From assembly GCF_000633355.1 (NCBI RefSeq), contig NZ_AYMQ01000065.1, positions 83,186 to 147,185 of the forward strand: a DNA stretch of 64,000 nucleotides. The letters are read 5' to 3'. The translations under genes and the position numbers were made by a program. The notes beneath the pieces are model-generated. The model saw nothing but the letters and a program-made list of their open reading frames with translations, was not told where the DNA came from and did not search any database. Positions 32,365 to 42,951 of this stretch are shown here, piece by piece (position 1 is the first letter of the stretch; the number at the start of each line of letters is the position of its first letter). The stretch comes from Serratia sp. H1w (GTDB taxonomy: Bacteria > Pseudomonadota > Gammaproteobacteria > Enterobacterales > Enterobacteriaceae).

Positions 32365-33525
32365 ATGACGCGTAAACCAGCCACCATTGCCGTACGTAGC
32401 GGTCTGAATGATGACGAACAGTACGGCTGTGTCGTCCCGCCGATCCACCTTTCCAGCACCTATAACTTTACCGATTTCAATCAGCCGCGAGCTCATGATT
32501 ACTCCCGCCGTGGTAACCCGACGCGTGATGTCGTGCAGCGTGCGTTGGCGGAACTGGAAGGCGGTGCGGGTGCGGTGATGACCGGGAGCGGGATGTCGGC
32601 GATCCATCTGGTGACCACGGTATTTCTCAAGCCGGGCGATCTGCTGGTAGCCCCTCATGACTGCTACGGTGGCAGCTACCGCCTGTTCGATAGCCTGAGC
32701 AAACGTGGTGCGTATCGGGTGCTGTTTGTCGATCAAGGGAATGAAACCGCCCTGCGTGAGGCATTGGCACAACAGCCTAAGTTGGTGCTGATCGAAACTC
32801 CAAGTAACCCGCTATTACGCGTGGTGGATATTGCGGCCATCTGTAAAGCGGCTCACGAAGTGGGTGCGCTGACAGTGGTGGACAACACCTTCCTCAGCCC
32901 GGCACTGCAACAGCCGATCGAACTGGGTGCCGATCTGGTGGTGCACTCTTGTACCAAATACCTCAACGGCCACTCCGACGTGGTTGCGGGCGCGGTGATC
33001 GCCAAAGATAAAGATTTGGCGGTCGAACTGGCCTGGTGGGCCAACAATATTGGCGTCACCGGTGCGGCATTCGATAGCTATATGTTATTGCGAGGGATGC
33101 GTACCCTGTCGCCGCGTATCAAGGCTGCACAACATAATGCCGAGGCGATTGTCGGCTATTTACAGCAGCAACCCTTGGTCAAAAAGCTGTATCATCCTTC
33201 CTTGCCAGAAAACCCTGGCCATGAGATTGCGTGCCGTCAGCAACGCGGGTTCGGTGCCATGCTCAGCTTTGAACTGGACGGGGATGAAGCGTTACTGCGC
33301 CGTTTCCTTTCGGCTCTGGAGCTGTTTACGCTGGCGGAATCCCTGGGCGGTGTAGAAAGCCTGATCTCACATGCGGCAACCATGACTCACGCCGGTATGG
33401 CGCCAGAAGCGCGTGCCGCAGCGGGCATTTCCGAAAGCCTGCTGCGTGTTTCCGTGGGGATTGAAGACAGCGAAGATTTGATTGCCGATCTGGAACAAGC
33501 CTTCCAGGCGGCGGCTACGAGGTAA
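32365..33525 (+). CDS. metB: Cystathionine gamma-synthase
   Basis: PLP enzyme joining O-succinylhomoserine and cysteine to give cystathionine in methionine synthesis. It has 386 residues (E. coli MetB 386). It begins MTRKPATIAVRSGLNDDEQYGCVVPPI and has the Tyr-Arg substrate site (YSRRGNPTRD), the SGMSAIHLV loop, DNTFLSPALQQP and the PLP lysine in HSCTKYLNGHSDVVAG. metL begins 3 bp after its stop, so metBL is one operon under MetJ control. Confidence 0.98.
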   Translation: MTRKPATIAVRSGLNDDEQYGCVVPPIHLSSTYNFTDFNQPRAHDYSRRGNPTRDVVQRALAELEGGAGAVMTGSGMSAIHLVTTVFLKPGDLLVAPHDCYGGSYRLFDSLSKRGAYRVLFVDQGNETALREALAQQPKLVLIETPSNPLLRVVDIAAICKAAHEVGALTVVDNTFLSPALQQPIELGADLVVHSCTKYLNGHSDVVAGAVIAKDKDLAVELAWWANNIGVTGAAFDSYMLLRGMRTLSPRIKAAQHNAEAIVGYLQQQPLVKKLYHPSLPENPGHEIACRQQRGFGAMLSFELDGDEALLRRFLSALELFTLAESLGGVESLISHAATMTHAGMAPEARAAAGISESLLRVSVGIEDSEDLIADLEQAFQAAATR

Positions 33526-33528
33526 GTC

Positions 33529-35964
33529 ATGAATGCAATTGCGGTAGCAGGGCTGGTGAGCGGGCGTCAACTGCACAAATTTGGCGGCAGCAGCCTGGCA
33601 GATGTGAAGTGTTATCTGCGGGTGGCCGGGATCATGGCCGACTACAGCCAGCCGGGTGACATGATGGTGGTGTCGGCGGCGGGTAGCACCACCAACCAAC
33701 TGATTAGCTGGCTGAAGCTCAGCCAGAGCGATCGCCTTTCCGCGCATCAGGTGCAGCAAACGCTGCGCCGTTACCACAGTGAACTGATCGGCGGGTTGTT
33801 GCCTGCTGAAACGGCGGAACCGCTGATTGCCGAATTTATCCACGATCTTGAACGTCTGGCGATCCTGCTGGATGGCAAGGTTGATGATGCGGTGTATGCC
33901 GAAGTGGTCGGGCACGGTGAGATCTGGTCAGCCCGCCTGATGGCTGCGGTGCTGAACAAGCAGGATATGCAGGCAGCATGGCTGGATGCGCGAGATTTCT
34001 TGCGTGCTGAACGTGCGGCTCAGCCGCAGGTGGATGAAGGCCGTTCCTATCCGTTATTACAGCAACTGCTGGCTCAGCATCCGGGTAAACGCCTGGTAGT
34101 GACCGGCTTTATTTCGCGTAACGACAGCGGTGAAACCGTGCTGTTGGGGCGCAATGGCAGTGACTATTCTGCCACGCAGGTTGGCGCGTTGGCCGGTGTG
34201 GAACGGGTGACCATCTGGAGCGACGTAGCCGGGGTTTACAGTGCCGACCCACGTAAAGTGAAAGATGCCTGCCTGCTGCCGCTGCTACGCCTGGACGAAG
34301 CCAGCGAACTGGCTCGTTTGGCAGCCCCGGTACTGCATACCCGTACTTTGCAGCCAGTATCTGGCAGCGATATCGATCTGCAACTGCGTTGCAGCTACCA
34401 GCCGGAGCAGGGGTCTACCCGCATTGAGCGCGTGCTGGCTTCCGGTACCGGTGCCAAGATTGTTACCAGCCACGATGATGTCTGCCTGATCGAACTCAGC
34501 GTGGCGCCGCAGCATGACTTCAAGCTGGCGCAGAAAGAATTGGATCTGGTGCTCAAACGCTCTCAGATCAAACCGTTAGCCGTAGGTATTCATCCTGACC
34601 GTAATCTGATCCAACTGTGCTACACCTCGGAAGTGGTGGGTAGCGTACTACGCATTTTGCAGGAGGCCAGCCTGCCTGGTGAGCTGCAATTGCGTGAAGG
34701 ATTGGCGCTGGTCGCGTTGGTGGGGGCTGGCGTGTGCAAGAACCCGCTACACAGCCATCGTTTCTATCAGCAGTTGCAGGATCAGCCGGTCGAGTTTATC
34801 TGGCAGGCCGAGGATGGTATCAGCCTGGTTGCCGTGCTGCGTCAGGGGCCAACCGGCCTGTTGATCCAGGGCTTGCACCAAACGCTGTTCCGCGCAGAAA
34901 AGCGGATTGGCCTGGTGCTGTTTGGCAAAGGCAACATTGGTTCACGTTGGCTGGAGCTGTTTGCTCGTGAACAGAAAAATATCTCTGCGCGCAGTGGCTT
35001 TGAGTTTAGCCTGGCCGGAGTGGTGGACAGTCGCCGCAGCCTGCTCAATTACGACGGGCTGGATGCCAGCCGTGTGTTGGCGTTCTTTGAAGATGAAGCG
35101 CAGGAGCTGGATGAAGAATCGTTGTTCCTGTGGATGCGGGCGCACCCGTTCGACGATCTGGTGGTGCTCGACGTCACTGCCAGTGAAGATTTGGCGGAGC
35201 AGTATCTGGACTTTGCCAGCTATGGCTTCCATGTGATCAGCGCCAATAAGCTGGCGGGGGCTTCGTCCAGTGCCAATTACCGCCAGATCCGCGATGCGTT
35301 TGCCAAAACAGGCCGCCACTGGCTGTATAACGCCACCGTGGGGGCCGGGTTACCGGTGAACCATACCGTGCGCGATCTGCGTGACAGCGGGGACAGCATC
35401 CTGGCGATCAGCGGTATCTTCTCTGGCACGTTGTCCTGGTTGTTCCTGCAGTTTGACGGCACGGTGCCGTTCACCGAGCTGGTGGATCAGGCCTGGCAAC
35501 AGGGGCTGACAGAACCGGATCCGCGTGTTGACCTGTCCGGGCAAGACGTGATGCGTAAGCTGGTGATCCTGGCGCGTGAGGCGGGTTATGACATTGAGCC
35601 TAACCAGGTACGTGTCGAATCGCTGGTGCCTGCGGGCGCGGAACAGGGCTCTATCGATCAGTTCTTCGAGAATGGTGATGCGCTAAATCAGCAAATGCTG
35701 CAGCGTTACGAAGCGGCCAGCGAAATGGGCCTGGTGCTGCGCCACGTGGCGCGTTTTGACGCCAATGGCAAAGCGCGTGTTGGCGTAGAGGCCGTGCGGC
35801 CAGAACATCCGCTGGCGTCGTTGCTGCCTTGTGACAACGTGTTTGCCATTGAAAGCCGCTGGTATCGTGACAACCCGCTGGTGATCCGTGGGCCAGGAGC
35901 CGGGCGCGACGTCACTGCGGGTGCCATCCAGTCTGACCTTAACCGCTTGGCACAACTGCTTTAA
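33529..35964 (+). CDS. metL: Bifunctional aspartokinase II / homoserine dehydrogenase II
   Basis: A fused enzyme for the first and third steps of the aspartate family route to methionine. It has 811 residues (E. coli 810). The N-terminal aspartokinase (about 1-300) starts LHKFGGSSLADVKCY and has the TGFISRNDSGETVLLGRNGSD loop; two degenerate ACT-like regulatory parts follow (about 310-455). The homoserine dehydrogenase (about 460-811) begins LVLFGKGNIGSRWLELF and contains SANKLAG, YNATVGAGLPV and LSGQDVMRKLVILAREAG. Unlike ThrA it is not expected to be threonine-inhibited. It starts 3 bp after metB. Confidence 0.98.
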   Translation: MNAIAVAGLVSGRQLHKFGGSSLADVKCYLRVAGIMADYSQPGDMMVVSAAGSTTNQLISWLKLSQSDRLSAHQVQQTLRRYHSELIGGLLPAETAEPLIAEFIHDLERLAILLDGKVDDAVYAEVVGHGEIWSARLMAAVLNKQDMQAAWLDARDFLRAERAAQPQVDEGRSYPLLQQLLAQHPGKRLVVTGFISRNDSGETVLLGRNGSDYSATQVGALAGVERVTIWSDVAGVYSADPRKVKDACLLPLLRLDEASELARLAAPVLHTRTLQPVSGSDIDLQLRCSYQPEQGSTRIERVLASGTGAKIVTSHDDVCLIELSVAPQHDFKLAQKELDLVLKRSQIKPLAVGIHPDRNLIQLCYTSEVVGSVLRILQEASLPGELQLREGLALVALVGAGVCKNPLHSHRFYQQLQDQPVEFIWQAEDGISLVAVLRQGPTGLLIQGLHQTLFRAEKRIGLVLFGKGNIGSRWLELFAREQKNISARSGFEFSLAGVVDSRRSLLNYDGLDASRVLAFFEDEAQELDEESLFLWMRAHPFDDLVVLDVTASEDLAEQYLDFASYGFHVISANKLAGASSSANYRQIRDAFAKTGRHWLYNATVGAGLPVNHTVRDLRDSGDSILAISGIFSGTLSWLFLQFDGTVPFTELVDQAWQQGLTEPDPRVDLSGQDVMRKLVILAREAGYDIEPNQVRVESLVPAGAEQGSIDQFFENGDALNQQMLQRYEAASEMGLVLRHVARFDANGKARVGVEAVRPEHPLASLLPCDNVFAIESRWYRDNPLVIRGPGAGRDVTAGAIQSDLNRLAQLL

Positions 35965-36110
35965 ATCTTCGCTTTAGCCACGGGGGTGGCGCTGCGCTGC
36001 CCCCGCTCAATCCATGAACATGAAATTCTCTCATCCTGCGTGAGGATTAATCATCGTATCTCCCTCACTTTCCTGTTGACTCTTCAGGCAACATCCGGCA
36101 TTTTCTATCT

Positions 36111-36134
36111 AGACGTCTAAACGTATAGACGCTT
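36111..36134. promoter_or_regulatory. Three tandem met boxes upstream of metF
   Basis: AGACGTCT (perfect), AAACGTAT and AGACGCTT lie head to tail, 44 bp upstream of the metF start. This is a MetJ operator like that of E. coli metF. A GC-rich hairpin without T-run near 35982-36004 may end metBL transcription. Confidence 0.92.
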
Positions 36135-36157
36135 ATTATAACAAAGCACAACAGTGA

Positions 36158-37078
<921 letters not shown>

Positions 37079-37083
37079 TAGAT

Positions 37084-37108
37084 TGCGGTTGCCGTTGTGG
37101 CAACCGCA
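37084..37108. terminator. Hairpin between metF and the nucleoside hydrolase gene
   Basis: TGCGGTTGCC-GTTGT-GGCAACCGCA is a perfect 10-bp stem lying between two convergent genes. There is no T-run on either strand, so it may work with Rho or only stabilise the 3' ends. Confidence 0.55.
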
Positions 37109-37114
37109 CCATCA

Positions 37115-38050
37115 TCAAGGAACGGCCGGGTGCGTCAGCATTTCCAGGAACCACTGCCGGAACCCTTCGACATCGATTTCCAGACAGACTTCGGCATTGG
37201 CCGGCAATTTCAGACGATTGGCAAGATCGACGCAGGTCGTGCCTCTGGTCAATTCGCCTTGCGTTTCTACCGCCACATGGCAGGCCTGAGTGGTAAATAG
37301 CTGCGGTTTTGCCAGATAGGCCAGGGCGCACAAATCATGCATTTTCAGCCCACGGCTCATACTGCCCCCCCGATAGTGTTGGAACAGGCTATGCAGCATG
37401 GCCCCGGTACGGTTCAGCGTCGGTAAACTGGCGATCATTTCTGCGGTGAGCGTGGCCCGATTGGTAACGTCCAGACCACACATCACAATCGGGATACCAC
37501 TGGCAAACACCACGCTGGCGGCCTCGGGATCCACGTAGATATTAAACTCTGCGTTTGGCGTATGGTTACCCCGCCCGGCAGATCCCCCCATCATGACGAT
37601 CCGTTCGATAGACGGCTTACATTCCGGGTAGAGCGTGAGCAACAAGGCAATGTTGGTTAATGGGCCAATCGGCACCAGAACCAGCGGTTCCTTGCTGGCC
37701 AGCAGCAAATCACGCATCACCTCAACGGCATGCCCGTCAACGACCTGCTGTGTCGGCTCCTCGAACGCGTACCCATCCAGACCTGAGTGGCCGTGAATAT
37801 GGCTGGCATCCTCCAGACTACGAACCAGTGGAGCCGCTGCCCCACGAGCTACGGGCGTTGATGCACCCAGGAAATGCAGCAGGCGCAGCGCGTTGTTGGT
37901 GGTTTTATCCACGCTAACGTTGCCTGCCACCGTGCTCACCAGGCGCAGGTCGATTTTCGGATGGAACAGCGCGGCAACCAGCGCGACGGCGTCATCAATG
38001 CCGGGATCGGTATCCAGGATCATGGCAATCGGTGAATGGCTAGAGGACAT
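37115..38050 (-). CDS. rihC: Ribonucleoside hydrolase of the RihC type
   Basis: Calcium-dependent inosine/uridine-preferring nucleoside hydrolase releasing base and ribose from purine and pyrimidine ribonucleosides. It has 311 residues from ATG 38048-38050, which follows a GGGAGAT site; an earlier Met lacks one. The signature [17 protein letters not shown] holds the Ca2+-binding aspartates; [36 protein letters not shown] and [12 protein letters not shown] follow and align best with RihC. It is the last gene of a four-gene leftward operon, 29 bp after ansB, an unusual partner set for rihC. Confidence 0.88.
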   Translation of the reverse strand: MSSSHSPIAMILDTDPGIDDAVALVAALFHPKIDLRLVSTVAGNVSVDKTTNNALRLLHFLGASTPVARGAAAPLVRSLEDASHIHGHSGLDGYAFEEPTQQVVDGHAVEVMRDLLLASKEPLVLVPIGPLTNIALLLTLYPECKPSIERIVMMGGSAGRGNHTPNAEFNIYVDPEAASVVFASGIPIVMCGLDVTNRATLTAEMIASLPTLNRTGAMLHSLFQHYRGGSMSRGLKMHDLCALAYLAKPQLFTTQACHVAVETQGELTRGTTCVDLANRLKLPANAEVCLEIDVEGFRQWFLEMLTHPAVP

Positions 38051-38079
38051 AATATCTCCCATATAAAGTGGATCAGACG

Positions 38080-39117
38080 CTAGCGCTGATGGTCAAAATA
38101 GGTAGCGATCTGCGGCAGGTCTGCGCCACTCGCCAGGGCTAATTGCAGCAGAACCCGAGACTTCTGCGGATTCATGAAACCTGCACCGATGGCGAATGAC
38201 TTGGTGCTGACATAGCCGGTGCCGGTACGCGTGGACATCACCACCGGGATACCTTGCTTATGCAGTTCGCCGATGGCGGCCTCCATGTTGGAGGAGACGT
38301 TACCGTTGCCATTACCGGCGATGATAATGCCTTTGGCGCCGTTCTTCAGGGCTGCGTCGAGCATGGCGGTGTCCTGAGCCTGGTAGGAATAGAGTATTTC
38401 AACTTTAGGCAGGCTGGTCAGTTTACTGACGTCGAAAAACGACTTATCGATCGGCTGGGCGGCGGAATAATAGAATTTGGGTTGTCCGCTGACAAACAGC
38501 CCCAGATAGCCGGGTTCCGTGGCCTTAAAGGTGTCTAGCGTGGTGGAGTTGGTTTTGCTGGTATAAAAGGCGGAGCCGATGCGGTCGTTTAACACCACCA
38601 ATGTGCCACGGTTTTCTGCCTGCTTGGTGGTGGCTAACGTCACCGCTTCCAGCAGGTTCATCGGACCGTCCGCGCTGATGGCCGTTGCCGGGCGCATCGA
38701 TCCGACCATCACCACCGGTTGCTTGCTGTTGACGGTTAAATCCAGGAAGAAGGCGGTTTCTTCCAGCGTATCGGTGCCATGCGTGATGACGACGCCCTGC
38801 TGCCCCTGTTGGTTCAACAACTGATTGACCCGTTTGCTCAGGGTCAGCAGCACCTGATCGTTGACGTCGCCGCTGATGGTATTGGAAATTTGCTCACCTT
38901 TAACTTCCGCGACCTGGGCCATTTCAGGTACGGCGGCGATCAGGGTATCGATGCCGACGGAGCCAGCTTTATAGTCGGTGGTATCCGTTTTGGAAGCCGA
39001 ACTGCCTGCAATGGTGCCGCCGGTTGCCAGGATGGTCACCTGCGGTTTGCCAGCCTGCGCAGCCATCGGCAAGAGCAGTGCGCTGGTCAGCAGGGCGGCC
39101 AGTATCGATTTATTCAT
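38080..39117 (-). CDS. ansB: Periplasmic L-asparaginase II
   Basis: Type II asparaginase hydrolysing L-asparagine (and some glutamine) to aspartate and ammonia in the periplasm. It has 345 residues with a signal peptide of about 22 (ending AAQA-GK). Catalytic Thr35 is in [10 protein letters not shown] and the second triad Thr115-Asp116 in [28 protein letters not shown] and the C-terminal STRTGTGYV are also typical. It starts 11 bp after the M20 amidohydrolase gene. In E. coli ansB stands alone under CRP and FNR; here it is third of four genes with a C4-dicarboxylate-type permease. Confidence 0.95.
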   Translation of the reverse strand: MNKSILAALLTSALLLPMAAQAGKPQVTILATGGTIAGSSASKTDTTDYKAGSVGIDTLIAAVPEMAQVAEVKGEQISNTISGDVNDQVLLTLSKRVNQLLNQQGQQGVVITHGTDTLEETAFFLDLTVNSKQPVVMVGSMRPATAISADGPMNLLEAVTLATTKQAENRGTLVVLNDRIGSAFYTSKTNSTTLDTFKATEPGYLGLFVSGQPKFYYSAAQPIDKSFFDVSKLTSLPKVEILYSYQAQDTAMLDAALKNGAKGIIIAGNGNGNVSSNMEAAIGELHKQGIPVVMSTRTGTGYVSTKSFAIGAGFMNPQKSRVLLQLALASGADLPQIATYFDHQR

Positions 39118-39128
39118 GTTCTCTCTCC

Positions 39129-40406
39129 TTAAGCTGGCTGCAACAGACGTGTGAGCAGCTGGGTGAAAAGGGTATAGCCGGTAAACAGCTGGTCTTCGTC
39201 GATATCAAACTCGGACTGGTGATGGCCTGCCTTCAAATCGGAGCCAATCACAAAATAGGCCGCTTTGCCGCCGTGAGACTGCACACGCTTGATTAACACG
39301 GTGGCATCATCGCTGCCGTTAAAATTCATGCTGCGCTGCACGTGCTGCACCGAAGGGATATCCCTGGCGATAGCCATGACCAGCTCCGTCATTTCATCAT
39401 CGGGCACGAAGTTGACCGCTTCCCCCATGATTTGGGTGTCGAGCTGCACGTCAAAGCTGAGCGCGGCCCCTTGGGCGCGGCGTATCGCTTCTTCATACAT
39501 GAAGTTATTGATTTTTTCGTTCTCGCCCCGTACTTCGACCTGCATTTGTGCGTGACTTGGGATGACGTTGCGGCCTTCGCCACCGCGTAACACCCCGACG
39601 TTAACGCGCGTCATGCCTTCGCCATGTGTTGGCAGACTCAGGAGTTGCAGCGTGGTGTGGCAGGCCGCAGCTAGGGCATTTTTCCCTAGATGTGGTTCCA
39701 TACCGGCATGAGCGGCTTTGCCTTGGAAACTCATGTCGATCTTCAACGTCGAGAGGAATTTCTCTGGGGCGGCGACGATGGTGTTGCTGGGGATATCACA
39801 GCCCAGATGGCCACAGGCAAAAAAGTCTACATCGTCCAGAATGCCGCTTTCGGCCATCGGGCGTGCGCCTCGCACGCCTTCTTCCGCTGGTTGGAAAAGC
39901 AGTTTTACGCTGCCGCACAGGTTATCGCGATGATCCATCAGCCATTGCGCCACGCCAAGCCCTATTGCCATGTGGCCGTCGTGGCCGCAAGCGTGCATAA
40001 AACCGGGTTGGCTAGAGGCGAAGTTTTCTTGTTGTGGCGTATGTGACGCGCAAGCAGACTCCTGCACGTTAACGCAATCCAGCTCAAAGCGCAGGGCAAC
40101 TACTGGGCCGGGTCTGCCGGTTTCGATTATCGCGGCGCAGCCGGTGTAATCACCGATCCTTTGCAGTATGGCTTCATCAATGCCGGCTGTCCTGGCGGCT
40201 GCCTGCGCTTTTTTTACCGCCTGCGGATCATAACCACGGACGAAATCGGGGTTGATTACCTGGGTACCGGTTAGCACCCTGTACCCCATTGTCTCCAACG
40301 TTTGGATAACGCGGGCGGTGGTGGCGAATTCGGTCCAGCCGGTTTCAGGATAGGCGTGAAATTGACGCCGCCAGTTAATCAGGGTACGGGGATCGATAGT
40401 CTTCAT
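39129..40406 (-). CDS. M20-family amidohydrolase (AbgA/aminoacylase type)
   Basis: Zinc-dependent amidohydrolase of the M20D group, related to p-aminobenzoyl-glutamate hydrolase subunit AbgA (E. coli 436 residues). It has 425 residues from ATG 40404-40406, preceded by GAGGAG; the frame extends 2 codons to a TTG that is less likely. Motifs: HAYPETGWTEF near the N-terminus, HACGHDGHMAIGLG, LLFQPAEEGVRGARPM with the catalytic Glu pair, FACGHLG, KAAHAGMEPHLGKNAL in the dimer lid, and GHHQSEFDIDE with a metal-site His at the C-terminus. No signal peptide, so cytoplasmic. Substrate unknown: an N-acyl or amide derivative of an acidic amino acid is a guess from its neighbours. It starts 10 bp after the permease gene. 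Confidence 0.85.
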   Translation of the reverse strand: MKTIDPRTLINWRRQFHAYPETGWTEFATTARVIQTLETMGYRVLTGTQVINPDFVRGYDPQAVKKAQAAARTAGIDEAILQRIGDYTGCAAIIETGRPGPVVALRFELDCVNVQESACASHTPQQENFASSQPGFMHACGHDGHMAIGLGVAQWLMDHRDNLCGSVKLLFQPAEEGVRGARPMAESGILDDVDFFACGHLGCDIPSNTIVAAPEKFLSTLKIDMSFQGKAAHAGMEPHLGKNALAAACHTTLQLLSLPTHGEGMTRVNVGVLRGGEGRNVIPSHAQMQVEVRGENEKINNFMYEEAIRRAQGAALSFDVQLDTQIMGEAVNFVPDDEMTELVMAIARDIPSVQHVQRSMNFNGSDDATVLIKRVQSHGGKAAYFVIGSDLKAGHHQSEFDIDEDQLFTGYTLFTQLLTRLLQPA

Positions 40407-40416
40407 CTTCAACTCC

Positions 40417-41787
40417 TCAGAACGAATAGCGGATCAGCGTGAAAATCAGGGTGGCGACAAACCCGACCAACAGCGGCACCGAAGTTCTTTTGACCACCTC
40501 AATCGGGCTGACTTTGACCACCGATGCCACGATGATCACCACCGCAGAAACGGGTGATATTGCCCGGATCAGGTTCGAGGTCAGCTGCATCGGCAGGGCA
40601 ATCATCACCGGGTCGACATGAGCCTGGTTGGCTATTGAAGGAATAAGCTCGATAAAGGAGTAGAACACCGCGTTACCGCTTCCGCTAATCAGCGTGATCA
40701 GCGCGGTCAGGCCGGAGAAGATAAACATCAGGCCAATCCCGGCGTTGTTGACCTCTTTCACCACCGAGGCTACGGTGCTGATGGCGCCGATGGCGGTCAA
40801 CCCGGCCACCAGGGTGCTGGCGGCAACGATCAACACCACTACCTGTGAAAAGCCTTGCCCCATGCCGGTAAAGAACAGCGACGAGTTTTTCATTTGCTCG
40901 CGCAGATCACCTTTACGGATCAGCTCCACAATGAAGGCCAGAGCAAACGAGAACAGAGTGATTTCCACCAGGCCGATTTTGATCTGGCGGAAGAACAGGC
41001 CAAATAACACGATCAAGAATAACGGGATCAGCGGGAACAGGGCGTAGTAGGCCGGAGGGAGCTGGCTGTTGGTAGTTAACTTACTCTCATCAACGTCGGT
41101 AAATGCGGCAGCGCCCTGGCGCTTATCCATGTATTTTTGCCAGAAATAGTGGGCGATGCCGATAATCACCAGTACCGGTAATGAGATCACGGCATGGTGC
41201 ATCGTGACGTAGTCCACCACATGCTCGAAGCCGAGGATTTTGGCTGCGACCACATTATCGCCACCCAGCGGCGTAGGTACGATGGTGGCGGTGGTGGCAA
41301 TCACCCCGGCGGCGCTGAGCGAGGACATGTTTGCCACGCGCAGAATAGGATACAGCGTAGCCATTAAAATCACGGCGAGGGAGGCGGCGCTGGGAATGAT
41401 CAAGGAGAGCAGCGAGCCTATCCAGAACACGATCGGCACCAGAATATAGGGCGAGCGGATCTTGGCGATGGGCTTAGACATGATTTTAACCGCGACATCG
41501 TTTGCCCCAATGTGCGACATATAGGCAGAAAAACCGAATAGCACCATGATGATGATGCCTGCCCGACTAAACTGCTTAACGAAATCCAACTCGATTTGTT
41601 TTAACGGATCCAACCAGACGGTGCCCGTTCCTGCCCCGGCACTCAAAATTGGCAAGCCCAAGGTGGCCGCCGCCAGCATGAGTACGATCCCTGCGCTAAA
41701 CAACACCAGCTTGGTGTCGTAGTTCTTGGCAATGGCGTAACCGGCCACCACGAGCACTGCCAAGCTGATTACTAGTGCTATATCCAT
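40417..41787 (-). CDS. DcuC-family C4-dicarboxylate/anion permease
   Basis: An inner-membrane carrier of 456 residues with about 12 hydrophobic segments. It resembles the DcuC family of anaerobic C4-dicarboxylate transporters: SLLSLIIPSAASLAVILMATLYPIL, ATTATIVPTPLGGDNVVAA, LISGSGNAVFYSFIELIP and MQLTSNLIRAISPVSAVVIIVA. It heads the operon with the amidohydrolase, asparaginase and nucleoside hydrolase, so a role in uptake or exchange of aspartate, succinate or an N-acylated derivative is inferred. A palindromic operator lies 32-57 bp upstream. Confidence 0.85.
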   Translation of the reverse strand: MDIALVISLAVLVVAGYAIAKNYDTKLVLFSAGIVLMLAAATLGLPILSAGAGTGTVWLDPLKQIELDFVKQFSRAGIIIMVLFGFSAYMSHIGANDVAVKIMSKPIAKIRSPYILVPIVFWIGSLLSLIIPSAASLAVILMATLYPILRVANMSSLSAAGVIATTATIVPTPLGGDNVVAAKILGFEHVVDYVTMHHAVISLPVLVIIGIAHYFWQKYMDKRQGAAAFTDVDESKLTTNSQLPPAYYALFPLIPLFLIVLFGLFFRQIKIGLVEITLFSFALAFIVELIRKGDLREQMKNSSLFFTGMGQGFSQVVVLIVAASTLVAGLTAIGAISTVASVVKEVNNAGIGLMFIFSGLTALITLISGSGNAVFYSFIELIPSIANQAHVDPVMIALPMQLTSNLIRAISPVSAVVIIVASVVKVSPIEVVKRTSVPLLVGFVATLIFTLIRYSF

Positions 41788-41818
41788 TTGCTTCCCCTGT
41801 CAGCATCAATCTTCATAA

Positions 41819-41844
41819 TAAATATCTTTCTGTGAAGATACTTT
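41819..41844. promoter_or_regulatory. Palindromic operator 1, in front of the DcuC-type operon
   Basis: TAAATATCTT and AAGATACTTT half-sites with a 6-bp spacer (8 of 10 positions paired). The right half and the spacing are identical to operator 2 at 41962. It ends 32 bp from the permease start. Probably the binding site of a dimeric repressor; which one is not known. Confidence 0.65.
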
Positions 41845-41961
41845 CCAGAAGGTAAGATCTTTGTCTATCACCTGCAACGAATAGTGCCGGTAATTTTGAT
41901 CTTAACTGCATTTATGGTGAATTCCTTACGGGGCGGTGAAATCGGTATTTACACTGCAAGC

Positions 41962-41987
41962 AAAGTATCTTAACGTGAAGATACTTT
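41962..41987. promoter_or_regulatory. Palindromic operator 2, in front of the EamA exporter
   Basis: AAAGTATCTT and AAGATACTTT are perfect 10-bp inverted repeats with spacer AACGTG, ending 38 bp upstream of the EamA start. It is centred 143 bp from operator 1. Size and symmetry fit a MarR or GntR dimer, and a MarR gene lies 1.1 kb away at 43097-43633. Confidence 0.72.
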
Positions 41988-42024
41988 TCTTTATGGATGT
42001 TTTGCCTACGGATAAGCCATTAGT

Positions 42025-42942
42025 ATGAAAAAATTCTCTTTAATTGGCGTTTTGTTAACATTATCTGCTGCTTTCTTGTGGGGCACGGTGGGAACGGCGC
42101 AAAGCCTGGCACCCGGCTCGGCGTCGCCTTATTGGCTCGGGGCGCTGAGGTTGGTACTGGCCTGCCTGTTCTTTCAGTTGCTGTTTACTTACCGCCAGGC
42201 CAGAAATGCGGCGACCAGCAATACCGAAGGGCAGCAGCTCGCTGCACACCGCCATTTGTATTGGGGATTGGTGGTTGGCGCCGGGGTATGTATGGGGTTG
42301 TATAACCTGGCCTTCTTTGCCGGGGTAAAAGCCACCGGGATTGCCGTAGGGACCGCGACGACGATTGGCAGCGCGCCGATCTGGGCTGGCTTATTGGAAG
42401 CCGTCTGGTTGAGAAAGTCTCCGAGCGGATTATGGTGGGGTGGCGTGTTGTGCGCCACCAGTGGCGGGATTTGGATGGTGCTTTCACAATCGGCTTCGTG
42501 GGTCATTAATCCGGTCGGGCTGATGACCTGTCTGGGGGCCGGTTTTTGCTATGCGCTGTATACCTTGCTCAGCAAGCGGCTGGTGGCCATTGCATCACCG
42601 TTGACCATCACCAAACACACCTTTGCCATCGCCATGCTGATTGCTGTGCCGGTTGCCTGGGGAATGGCGGGGACGCCATCTCTGACCTTGCCGACCTGGA
42701 TGATCATCGCCTATCTGGGGATTTGTACCACGGGGATCGCCTATCTGCTGTTTACCCTGGCGTTGAAACACATGAGTGCAGCGACCTGCGTTGCCTTGGG
42801 GTTATTTGAACCGATCGTGGCCTTTGCGCTGGCGATTATGGTGGCCAGAGAGCCGATCAGCATGCTGGCCTTTGGCGGGTTATGCCTGATTTTGGCCGGG
42901 CTGTGGTTGGTACTACGCGGTGAGAGAGCCTCCGAACAATAA
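42025..42942 (+). CDS. EamA-family (DMT) transporter
   Basis: Inner-membrane protein of 305 residues with ten membrane segments in two EamA repeats: LSAAFLWGTVGTAQSL starts the first, GLMTCLGAGFCYALYTLLSK the second. Members export amino acids or metabolites, but this subfamily is not assigned. It is divergent from the DcuC-type operon with operator 2 in its promoter, and convergent with a MarR gene. Export of an amino acid or metabolite arising from that operon is a reasonable guess. Not similar to E. coli YijE beyond the fold. Confidence 0.85.
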   Translation: MKKFSLIGVLLTLSAAFLWGTVGTAQSLAPGSASPYWLGALRLVLACLFFQLLFTYRQARNAATSNTEGQQLAAHRHLYWGLVVGAGVCMGLYNLAFFAGVKATGIAVGTATTIGSAPIWAGLLEAVWLRKSPSGLWWGGVLCATSGGIWMVLSQSASWVINPVGLMTCLGAGFCYALYTLLSKRLVAIASPLTITKHTFAIAMLIAVPVAWGMAGTPSLTLPTWMIIAYLGICTTGIAYLLFTLALKHMSAATCVALGLFEPIVAFALAIMVAREPISMLAFGGLCLILAGLWLVLRGERASEQ

Positions 42943-42951
42943 ACGCCGACG

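Noticed and set aside
41850..41866. Third operator copy (GGTAAGATCTTTG) between the two palindromes
   Set aside because: It contains AAGATCTT but lacks the AGTATCTT half and the 6-bp spacing.
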